NCBI GenBank assembly: GCA_023053545.1 | Contig: JAKZAN010000140.1 | Coordinates: 1 to 64,000 of the forward strand | DNA: 64,000 bases | Reading direction: 5' to 3' | From: Lepidurus packardi | Lineage: Eukaryota; Arthropoda; Branchiopoda; Notostraca; Triopsidae | Shown: one piece after another, positions 56,809 to 64,000 of the stretch | How positions within the stretch are numbered: the first letter of the stretch is position 1 | How the letters are laid out: the number at the start of each line of letters is the position of its first letter | Position numbers and translations under genes: made by a program | Notes under the pieces: generated by a model | What the model was told of the DNA's origin: nothing | Seen by the model: only the letters and a program-made list of their open reading frames with translations | Database searches by the model: none

Positions 56809-56997
56809 ATGAGTATCCTCAAGGGCATCGGCTATATCATGGCCGCACTAGTTCTGCTCACGATACTCTTTAGTGGTGGTTTCCTGCTAGTCGCTATCTG
56901 TGTCGCAGTCGGATTGTTGTTCTCAACAATCGGTACTGTGATCTTTACCGCTGGCGGGATTCGCTCATATTTTGAGCGTGACAAAACCAAAAAATAA
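56809..56997 (+). CDS. small two-helix membrane protein
   Basis: The 62-residue product has two membrane segments (GIGYIMAALVLLTILFSG and FLLVAICVAVGLLFSTIG), a short loop and a basic end (FERDKTKK). It starts nine bases after the previous stop and is followed by a terminator. No family is recognised; it may be a membrane factor in the last rightward operon. Confidence 0.6.
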   Translation: MSILKGIGYIMAALVLLTILFSGGFLLVAICVAVGLLFSTIGTVIFTAGGIRSYFERDKTKK

Positions 56998-57000
56998 GAG

Positions 57001-57027
57001 AACCTCCCCTCCCTAATAGGGGAGGTT
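57001..57027. terminator. intrinsic terminator, long stem
   Basis: AACCTCCCCT and AGGGGAGGTT form ten pairs with a seven-base loop; TTCC follows rightward and, on the other strand, TCTCTTATTTTTT follows. It ends the last rightward operon and may also stop leftward transcription. Confidence 0.75.
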
Positions 57028-57606
57028 TCCTTTACCAATTCCATGAGTTGCACTTGTGTGCTAACTCTACAAAAATATCCCGCCCATGGGCGGTTTGACC
57101 ACCTCGGGAAAGTAGCGGGGACCATCATTGAAGCGCTCAGACGAAGTTTTTCGGTGTGTCATATGCCAAAATGGTAGCTCCAGGCTGGCAGAAAGTCCTC
57201 GATGGAAAACGACGTGGACTAATCAACTGCGCCAAGTAGCTGAGCGCTTCAATGATGGTGAATGCGAAGACTGATTCGCGTATCGAGATAGTCGAAGGGA
57301 TTTCTAGACCCCGAGACTGGACCGAGATGGCAGGCCCAGGCTGGTGTATGGGAGCTGCAAAACAGATGAGGGCGGGTTCGATTCCCGCTGCCAATGCCGG
57401 AGATCAGCACCGGCCACCATCAACCAGCACCGGGCCGCAGTTTGTGTGGGTCTGCGCCGGATCATGCAAACCACAGGTCTACCCACCCACGGGTGACACC
57501 CCGGAAAGACGGGGGCCATCACGCAATCTCACAGCCGTGAAAGATTTAGACGCAGGGATAAAGCCCTGCGCGGTCAGCTTCAGTGAGATTGCTTGATGGT
57601 GAATGC
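57028..57606 (+). ncRNA. structured region between terminator and tRNA genes, content partly unexplained
   Basis: No convincing gene occurs here. It holds a perfect 20-bp inverted repeat (57121-57140 with 57240-57259), an inner multi-branched set of short pairs, a CCCCG/CGGGG hairpin (around 57500-57515) and a second inverted repeat (57523-57532 with 57583-57592) enclosing a GCAGGG/CCCTGC hairpin. The 14-base sequence TGATGGTGAATGCG occurs twice, just before a tRNA-like start in both cases (57253-57266 and 57594-57607). Confidence 0.5.
57326..57399 (+). tRNA. tRNA-like sequence with shortened anticodon arm
   Basis: A D-stem CCCA/TGGG with a GG-containing loop, a T-arm GCGGG-TTCGATT-CCCGC and an acceptor-like pairing GATGGCA/TGCCAAT (one mismatch) are present, but only 18 bases lie between the D-arm and the T-arm, so no normal anticodon arm fits. 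It lacks an encoded CCA. It may be a remnant or an unusual structured RNA; the ends are approximate. Confidence 0.3.
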
Positions 57607-57680
57607 GCAGGCAAGCAAAAGGTTTGTCGTCAGCCTTCCAAGCTGCACAGAGCAGGGTTCGACTCCCTCTGCCTGCTCCA
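57607..57680 (+). tRNA. tRNA-Gly(TCC)
   Basis: The acceptor strands GCAGGCA and TGCCTGC pair over seven bases, the discriminator is T and CCA is encoded. The anticodon loop CTTCCAA gives TCC (Gly, GGA codons). The T-arm is CAGGG-TTCGACT-CCCTC with one mismatch. The D-arm is small: GCAA/TTGT with an AAGGT loop. One base separates it from the tRNA-Arg. Confidence 0.75.
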
Positions 57681-57681
57681 T

Positions 57682-57758
57682 GCGTCCTTAGCTCAGTTGG
57701 ATAGAGCAGCAGGTTTCTACCCTGCGGGTCGGGAGTTCAAGTCTCTCAGGACGCACCA
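57682..57758 (+). tRNA. tRNA-Arg(TCT)
   Basis: A complete cloverleaf: acceptor GCGTCCT/AGGACGC, a full D-arm, anticodon arm GCAGG-TTTCTAC-CCTGC with anticodon TCT (AGA codons), and a T-arm around TTCAAGT. CCA is encoded. It ends exactly one base before the stop codon of the leftward giant gene. Confidence 0.92.
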
Positions 57759-60700
57759 TCAATTCAGCAGTTTTATTGCTTTGATGGGAGCCAGATCATC
57801 CAGTGCATACAAGAAGCCAGGTGCACCCATATTCAGTGGGTTGTTACCAGCATGGCTAATGAATGAACTATCTAGAACGGTGGGGAATAAGTCCACATAT
57901 TGGTTCAGCAAAGCTAACCCCAATACCCTACCCGGATTCTCCTTGTTCAGCTTCATCAACACTCTCTGCATACGCAAGAAGTACTTGGTAAACATAACAA
58001 AGCCCATGTCATCGAGGTACTGCAAATTACGGTGCATTGGCAAGTCATAGTTCACAAAAGCATCAGACACCTCAGTTACTGCTTCAGCTTTGCTCTTTGG
58101 GTCTTCTGCTCTGCTAATCAGGTGCTGATACAGGGTATACCTTGCCACGAAGTCTGATAGCTGAGTGATTCGGTGCAAGCCTTGGTACAACTCCGTGTCC
58201 TTGGTCATGTAGGTCTGCTTGGCAATGTTCTTGATCACCGGGTGCAGCTTGTCTGTGTACTTCTCTGAGGCATTGGTCAACGCCGTCTTATAGGAGTAGG
58301 TCTGCTGCTCTGCAGACACATCTTCCACAATCGTCGGCATCAAACCAGCTTCCACCAATTCCCTGATGGGGTTGCGTGCTATGTCGTTCTTCAAACGGAC
58401 GATCTGTCTTTCGATCTCTGCTTCCTTGCCTTGGGTGTATCCCGTGGCCAATTGGTTCTCCAAACGCAATAAGTCTGCACTATCTTGTTGGTAGGCAGCT
58501 GCACCACGTAGGGCTTCCAAATGGTACTTGCGAATATCCCCAACAGACACACCAGACAAAACCAGTTGTGTCAGATTCGAGCTGATGTTGCCAACCAAAG
58601 TTGAGATGTTCTTGATGACGTAAATCGTCTTGGTTTCCTTGACGATCTCTTGCCATGCTCGTTCGCCCTTGGTCACATACACAGCTGCCCGCTTGGCATA
58701 GTCTGCAGCATCTTGGTGGTTCATACCCTTCCGTGTACGGGCGTACAGAGTCATGGCCCACTCAGTTACCCAAACCATGGACTCTGCAGCCAGGTTCTGA
58801 ACATCCTTTTCATGGACATAGCCGTGCACCGCTTTATGCTCACGGTTTTCAAGGGACTTCTTGAAGACCTCTGACAAGGATCGTTTACGGTAGCCAAACA
58901 CCAGATCCAGTGAATCCTGATGAACCATCATGCCTTCACGACCCCATACCGAGATCACGTACTCCTTGGTTTCTGGAGACATTAAGGCCCAGTTCTCTCG
59001 CAGTGCTGGGTCCGTGCTCTTTGGGCCAATCAAGACATAGTTGCTGCGCTTGGTGGCGTAGTCTTCTTTGTACTGCTCGTACAAGGCATCGACCACCAGC
59101 TTGTTCTGCTCCAATGTCACTGGCTTGCTGAACGTGCTTCCTGCTTGTACGCCCAACACTTGGTCAAAGCTGTTATCACGCTCCAGCAATACATCCCTTG
59201 TATGGGACTGCATCATGTAGCGCCAGTTCACCACTTGCCCTGCGTTGTTGTACAGGGGTGCTGCATAGCTTTTGCTCTCCATGCTTGGATTCCAATTAGG
59301 GTCCAAGTTGATGGCATCTTTGCTACGGCTCATGTCAAACGCAGCTTGTGTTTGGGCATTGGTAATGCCCTCTGGTGAGAACAGGTTGGTGAACCCATTT
59401 TGCACCTTCGAGCCTTTGGCCGTGTTGCTCTGGAACAAGATAGCACCGGACAAACGAGAAGTCATGCCAGCACCCTTGAGCACATATAAGCGCTTAGCAC
59501 TCTGGTCTGGATCAGCAGGATCTCTTTCCACCAAGCTTCCTTGGCTGTAACCCATATCCAATAGCTCTTTACCTTCTGCATCATTAGCAGTCACGAACTC
59601 CGTGTAGGGGTTGTGAATCTCTGCGGTGTAGCCATGAATCATCTGCACAGGGTTACCACTGAACAAGCGTTCCAATGCGTCTTGCTCTAGCTTCTTGTGC
59701 TGGAGCATCACATACTCCATACCGTTACCAGCATCCTTGCTCCGGCTGTTCTCTTCTAGGAAGGTCTTGTGAGCAAATGCGCGGTCTTTCGTCGGTGAAT
59801 ACTTCAAGGCATACAAAGAGATCAACACCTTGATCGTGTCTTCTGCTTTCACAGCCTGAGCTTCTGTAATCATTCGCTCATAAGCACTGCCGCTGAGTCT
59901 GGCAATCACGTGGGCGTTCATCATCAAGAACTTCACACGTGTCTCTTCAGTGGCTTTAAAGTAAGCCAAACCCTTGATCTGTGAAATGTAGTGCTGCTTC
60001 ATGTGGCCCAAACGAGACTCATGGTCTGCAATAGCACTATCCAAGGCAGCGTTGCTCCCCATGAACTCAGCAAGCTGCTTCAGGTTAAACACACCAACCA
60101 AGTTGTGCAAACCAGTACGCAACACAGTACGTGTCACTGCAGCACTTTGATCTTTGTTTAACGTAGTAGCAAAGGCTCCTCTAGCTATCTTGGCAAGACC
60201 AGTTACCTTGTCCATGCGATCACCTTCAAGCTTTTTGGTTTGACGGTGCATGAACTGCAATCGTTCATCGGCTCCTTTGATCTCTTCCAAAAGGCTGATT
60301 GCCATCGAATCTTTAGCAACACCCATTCGCTTGAGCAACTCCTTGGAAGCATCAGCGAACTCTGACACACGGTCTGTAGCCACCATGCGAACCATCGCAC
60401 CGGCTCCACGAACAGCACCGCTCTTGGAGTTTCGGATCATGCTGGAATTAACTGCCTTAGCCACACTGCCACGAACGGCATTGGCTACCTTACGGGCACC
60501 ATCTTCTACCGGAGCCATGATGGCTTTATTGACTAGCCTTTCTGCAATCATGACCCGTTTCTTGGCTTCTACATCCACCAGCTGACCCACCAGAGTCATG
60601 AGCTTTTCGTCAGCCATCTGACCACCATAGGTATGCGTCACTCGGTCACTGAAAAAGTCCAGAATCCGATCAAACGTATTCATCAGGCGTTGGTACATCG

Positions 60701-63700
60701 TCAAGCCCTTGGTGGGCTTCTTGGTTCGCACTTCAGTAGCTACCTTCAAGATGCTGTTGAACTCCTGATGAGCCAATCCCAATGCAGCAAACCTAGCCAG
60801 GTAGTCATTGCGATCCGAGCCATTGAACTCCAGCTGGAACACGAAGTCGTACTTATCCTTGGCTGCTTGCTTCTCAGCAGTCGTAGCAGCATTCCAGTCT
60901 GGGCCGGTGTAGAAGTCTGAACCATCTTTGCTGAGCTTGTTGTACATCTCGGTGTACAGCTTGCTCAATTCTGTATAGGCAAACTTGGCTGCTGCATCAT
61001 TACCCTCCAAAGCAGCTTTCACCGTAGCCTCTACCTGTTCAATAGCAAATGCCTCCTGCTCCGAGGTTGCCAAGTTAGCAAGCACTTTAGAAGCCAAGGG
61101 AGCCACACCTGTTTGCTTGGCTTTGAGCCATGCATCGAAAGGGGAGGCAGCAGCATTCTTCTTAAAGGAGTCTGCAAACGCACCAAACGGGCCGTGGAGC
61201 GATTCCACGATGCCAGCCAATAGGCTGCGAAGGTGGTCATTGAATGCAGGCTCTAAGGGGCTTGTAGTCGATTCCAGTGCCTCATGTACTTCCAAGGTGG
61301 TGAAGCCATCTACAGCCTGAACCGTAGCCATTGATAGATTCAATGTGGCTTGCCGATCAGTTACCCCTTGCACAAATTCGGAAACCTCTTCATGCAAGGC
61401 CAGCAGAGCAGAGTTATCCACATCCTCCGATGGATGTGGGAACAGCGTATCGAGCCGCTCTAGTGTCTCAGACGTATATTCAGGGTTAAAAGACCGTGTC
61501 CTATTGAGCATGAGAACTATGTCAGCCTTAATAGCTCTGAGTGCTTCTTCGTAGCGAGTTAGCAACCTATCGCCAACCGGGTCTTTCATACGGTCTTCTT
61601 CGTCCATACCCCAATAGTCTGATTCAGCAATAGCATCAGCTGCTTCTTTTAGTGCAGCAGCTGGATTTTCCAATGTATCTGTGTCTTCTCCAGCCGCCTT
61701 AGCAACTAGCCCACCAAAGTTAGTAATCAGTACAGACAACCCGTCACTTACCTCCGTGTCACTCTTGGCACCCAGCAATGCAGCCAGAGTCTTGATGAAC
61801 TTACTCATCAGGCTTACAAGCTTGTTCTTGTTGTTGTTGCTAGGCATCTTGACTTTCTTGAGTACTTCTTGGAACTCAGGATTAGTCATGCCCCATGACA
61901 CCAGTTCATGGGCGTTAGATACGGCCTCGTCAAAACCAGTCAAGCCATTGGCCTTGATGTACTCGGCTGCTTTGGCTTGCAAGTCCTTTAGCTCCGCAAC
62001 CAGAGCCACAGCCTGTCCAGTGGGTTTGCCGATAATTTTTGCTACAGCAGCATGAACCAATTCATGTACCAACAACTCGTTGGTGATGCCAGAATCCCTG
62101 AACTCAGCACCAAGAACATGAATAACTGCCTCCCCATTCTTAACAGTAAACCATCCACGTGATGGGCCATTTGGCATTTCCAACACATCGTCTTTGGTAC
62201 TGTCTTTTGTGACATAGACGATAGGCAGATTTGGACTCACCACTTTACTCAACAAGAACAAGATCTTGCGATTGGCTTCATTCAACCGGCCCTTCTCACT
62301 GAGCAAGTTCATCAGGTCTTTGGCAGTGGGGGCAGAGTTGTTCTTAAAGAACGAAACCAGTGAAGGATCAGACTTAATAGAGGACTTGCCCAACTTTCCG
62401 AATGGGGTAATAGAAGCCTTGGCTTTGGCCTCTACGGATGCCTTGGCAGCAGCAGCTTTTGCTGCTGAACCAGGGGCAACCAATTCCATGAAATCATCAA
62501 GAGTCTTCTGAGTAGCTGGGGTCATGTCTTCGTTGACTTGCCCTGCCAGTCGCAAAGATTCTTCACGCTGTTCAGGAGTGACTTCGTAAGACCCTTTGCT
62601 TGAAGCGTACTGATCTACTGAGGTTATCGTAGCCATGAACTCATGCTTCATTTTGTCGGCTATGGACGCAGCACTGAATACACGGTACACAGCCATAGGA
62701 ACCACGGTTTCTGTAGCAGTATCTTCCTTCTGAGCAGCTGCAGCCAACATCTCTCGAATGTTGTTCATAGCCTCATCGGACAGCTTTCCGTCCGCGTGCA
62801 TCTTCATGATGCCTCTCAGGGTTCTCATCAGTGCTTCATGCGAAGCAGCCAGAGGGGAGTACCGCTTGAGTTCCTCAAACGTAGCCTCATTGAGATTGTG
62901 AGCCACACCATCCAAAGTACCGATACCTGCACCATTAGCGTCGTGCAAGTTCAGTACAGGCCCATCCTTTTGGCCAGCACTAGAGATACCACTGTCCACG
63001 GCTTGGGTGGTAGCCGAAATACTAAACACACCGGGACCAGACTCCACAACAGACTGTCCAGGTGCAGTGTAGCTACTAGTGCCACTGGGCAGCTTGCTGC
63101 CCAAACCAACTGTCACTTTGTAGTTGGGACTGTAGTTAGTAGTAGTCTTGCGTGTAGCCAACAAGATACCGTTGTATAAGTTGCTGTCTTCCACAGACAT
63201 AGCGGTATCCATGATTGGAACGATACCAGCAAGACGTAACTTCAACTCTTCTTCTTGTGCCGCAGACAGATCGTGGATAGGAGCACCCTTCATCAAGGGG
63301 ATGTTCAACTCTTTGATGTAAGCAGCACGTTCTGCTTTGTACACAGCGCTATAAAGGTCATAGGTCAAACCGGCTGTCTTGGTCAAGATCTGTGTCTTCT
63401 CCAGCAACTCACTGAAACTGGATTTGATTACTCCAACAGTGACCTTACCAACCGTATCTTTGTACAGTGTTTCCAATGCCTCAACTTGAGCTTTGCTAAA
63501 GCTCTTTTCCATATAGAACTCAATGGGCTTACCCACTACCCACTGAGGCTGTCCCTTGCTTGCAAGCAACTTGTTGAGGCTGACTACGAAGCTATCCAGC
63601 TTTTGTTGCACAGATCCTGCACTGTCTTCTTTTGTGGAATCCACAGAGAACTTTTCAAGCTGGGCATACAGGCCATCAATATAGTTAGCTGCCATATTCC

Positions 63701-64000
63701 TCAAGATGCTCTTGAATCCTGCACCGTAGTTCAGTGGGTTCAATGCAGTCTTGAGGATGTTCCGACCCCCAGAGGTGACCTCACCATTTTCAACCATGCG
63801 TTTAGAGGTAGCCTGGATGGCTCCAACCACTCCACGTTGGTCTGGGTTTTTCGTTAAGAACTCAGCCATTCCTTGAGAAACCAACAATGCGTTGTGCTCA
63901 TAGATATCCCGGTTACCATTGCCGTACCAGTCACTGAATTTTTGTGCTGCGCTCTTAGCAGTGAAGATACCACCACGCGCTAGTTTTTCAGCCATAGTAG
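57759..64000 (-). CDS. giant virion protein (N4 gp50 position; candidate C-terminal part of the virion RNA polymerase), partial
   Basis: The frame is open from the right edge to 57759 (at least 2,080 codons), so its start is outside the window. By position and size it matches the N4 virion RNA polymerase (about 3,500 residues), which is ejected with the DNA and transcribes early genes from hairpin promoters. In the visible part I cannot point to T7-type polymerase motifs, so the catalytic centre should lie further right, or the protein is another giant ejected protein. Counting from the ATG at 63995, an HExxH motif (ELLVHELVHAAVAKIIG, His 644) suggests a zinc-peptidase-like domain; the rest is mostly helical. 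Confidence 0.75.
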   Translation of the reverse strand, partial: TMAEKLARGGIFTAKSAAQKFSDWYGNGNRDIYEHNALLVSQGMAEFLTKNPDQRGVVGAIQATSKRMVENGEVTSGGRNILKTALNPLNYGAGFKSILRNMAANYIDGLYAQLEKFSVDSTKEDSAGSVQQKLDSFVVSLNKLLASKGQPQWVVGKPIEFYMEKSFSKAQVEALETLYKDTVGKVTVGVIKSSFSELLEKTQILTKTAGLTYDLYSAVYKAERAAYIKELNIPLMKGAPIHDLSAAQEEELKLRLAGIVPIMDTAMSVEDSNLYNGILLATRKTTTNYSPNYKVTVGLGSKLPSGTSSYTAPGQSVVESGPGVFSISATTQAVDSGISSAGQKDGPVLNLHDANGAGIGTLDGVAHNLNEATFEELKRYSPLAASHEALMRTLRGIMKMHADGKLSDEAMNNIREMLAAAAQKEDTATETVVPMAVYRVFSAASIADKMKHEFMATITSVDQYASSKGSYEVTPEQREESLRLAGQVNEDMTPATQKTLDDFMELVAPGSAAKAAAAKASVEAKAKASITPFGKLGKSSIKSDPSLVSFFKNNSAPTAKDLMNLLSEKGRLNEANRKILFLLSKVVSPNLPIVYVTKDSTKDDVLEMPNGPSRGWFTVKNGEAVIHVLGAEFRDSGITNELLVHELVHAAVAKIIGKPTGQAVALVAELKDLQAKAAEYIKANGLTGFDEAVSNAHELVSWGMTNPEFQEVLKKVKMPSNNNKNKLVSLMSKFIKTLAALLGAKSDTEVSDGLSVLITNFGGLVAKAAGEDTDTLENPAAALKEAADAIAESDYWGMDEEDRMKDPVGDRLLTRYEEALRAIKADIVLMLNRTRSFNPEYTSETLERLDTLFPHPSEDVDNSALLALHEEVSEFVQGVTDRQATLNLSMATVQAVDGFTTLEVHEALESTTSPLEPAFNDHLRSLLAGIVESLHGPFGAFADSFKKNAAASPFDAWLKAKQTGVAPLASKVLANLATSEQEAFAIEQVEATVKAALEGNDAAAKFAYTELSKLYTEMYNKLSKDGSDFYTGPDWNAATTAEKQAAKDKYDFVFQLEFNGSDRNDYLARFAALGLAHQEFNSILKVATEVRTKKPTKGLTMYQRLMNTFDRILDFFSDRVTHTYGGQMADEKLMTLVGQLVDVEAKKRVMIAERLVNKAIMAPVEDGARKVANAVRGSVAKAVNSSMIRNSKSGAVRGAGAMVRMVATDRVSEFADASKELLKRMGVAKDSMAISLLEEIKGADERLQFMHRQTKKLEGDRMDKVTGLAKIARGAFATTLNKDQSAAVTRTVLRTGLHNLVGVFNLKQLAEFMGSNAALDSAIADHESRLGHMKQHYISQIKGLAYFKATEETRVKFLMMNAHVIARLSGSAYERMITEAQAVKAEDTIKVLISLYALKYSPTKDRAFAHKTFLEENSRSKDAGNGMEYVMLQHKKLEQDALERLFSGNPVQMIHGYTAEIHNPYTEFVTANDAEGKELLDMGYSQGSLVERDPADPDQSAKRLYVLKGAGMTSRLSGAILFQSNTAKGSKVQNGFTNLFSPEGITNAQTQAAFDMSRSKDAINLDPNWNPSMESKSYAAPLYNNAGQVVNWRYMMQSHTRDVLLERDNSFDQVLGVQAGSTFSKPVTLEQNKLVVDALYEQYKEDYATKRSNYVLIGPKSTDPALRENWALMSPETKEYVISVWGREGMMVHQDSLDLVFGYRKRSLSEVFKKSLENREHKAVHGYVHEKDVQNLAAESMVWVTEWAMTLYARTRKGMNHQDAADYAKRAAVYVTKGERAWQEIVKETKTIYVIKNISTLVGNISSNLTQLVLSGVSVGDIRKYHLEALRGAAAYQQDSADLLRLENQLATGYTQGKEAEIERQIVRLKNDIARNPIRELVEAGLMPTIVEDVSAEQQTYSYKTALTNASEKYTDKLHPVIKNIAKQTYMTKDTELYQGLHRITQLSDFVARYTLYQHLISRAEDPKSKAEAVTEVSDAFVNYDLPMHRNLQYLDDMGFVMFTKYFLRMQRVLMKLNKENPGRVLGLALLNQYVDLFPTVLDSSFISHAGNNPLNMGAPGFLYALDDLAPIKAIKLLN

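Noticed and set aside
57285-57326. A further tRNA-Arg-like anticodon loop near GGGATTTCTAGACCC
   Set aside because: Only three good stem pairs are found, and no acceptor or T-arm fits at the right distance.
57326-57399. tRNA-Cys reading of the tRNA-like sequence
   Set aside because: A CTGCAAA loop is present, but the stem does not pair and the arm is too short, so no anticodon is assigned.
1-64000. CRISPR arrays or insertion sequences
   Set aside because: No regularly spaced repeats and no transposase-like gene were seen; the only clear mobile element is the group I intron.

Overview
The window is almost certainly the genome of a tailed bacteriophage related to Escherichia phage N4 (Schitoviridae), cut at an arbitrary point. 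The evidence is an N4-gp56-type major capsid protein, a long portal, an early-region T7-like RNA polymerase made from two separate genes (as in N4 RNAP II, gp15/gp16), a MoxR-type ATPase paired with a VWA protein, a small SF1 helicase, a family A DNA polymerase, a large primase, an SSB candidate, and a giant (>2,080 residue) leftward virion protein in the position of the N4 virion RNA polymerase. Four small inverted repeats with a three- or four-base TCC-containing loop (GGA on the template strand) lie before early genes and look like N4-type virion-polymerase promoters. The host is probably a proteobacterium, perhaps a betaproteobacterium: a 48-base copy of the 3' part of a tRNA-Arg(ACG) gene lies next to the integrase. 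No host genes are seen.

Layout. 1-13.0 kb, leftward: virion and packaging genes (two terminase genes, transglycosylase, portal, scaffold-like, capsid, coiled-coil protein, and a structural gene running off the left edge). 13.0-13.8 kb: turn-round region with a tRNA-Met, a tRNA-Tyr-like piece, an Acb2/Tad1-like small protein and an 11-C tract; the virion DNA end may lie here. 13.8-20.6 kb, rightward: early genes with hairpin promoters and strong hairpins, a SLOG protein and the split RNA polymerase. 20.6-29.0 kb: middle genes (ATPase interrupted by a group I intron carrying a NUMOD4-HNH endonuclease, VWA protein, helicase, DNA polymerase). 29.0-37.5 kb: accessory region of tightly overlapping small genes, partly of higher GC, then an Nmad5-like gene, a second VWA gene, a DUF4224-integrase pair and attP. 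37.5-46.8 kb, leftward: nested spanins, GH19-like endolysin, holin, and a tail-tip/fibre module (collagen-like fibre, S74-type chaperone domain, DUF1983-type J-like protein). 46.9-57.0 kb, rightward: nucleotide metabolism and replication (ThyX, B12-dependent ribonucleotide reductase, RecB-like nuclease, primase, DUF5664 phosphohydrolase, RecA-like ATPase, SSB candidate, RuvC-like resolvase). 57.0-57.8 kb: tRNA-Gly, tRNA-Arg and unexplained structured sequences. 57.76 kb to the right edge: C-terminal part of the giant virion protein.

The two window edges fit together: on a circle, the leftward late genes run terminase, portal, capsid, left-edge structural gene and then the giant protein, which is the N4 order. 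The missing part should hold the N-terminal part of the giant protein and the end of the left-edge gene. The most unusual point is the integrase-attP module in an N4-type genome, together with a siphovirus-like tail tip, both sitting between the DNA polymerase and primase blocks. Family names and N4 comparisons come from memory of those families; no database search was run.
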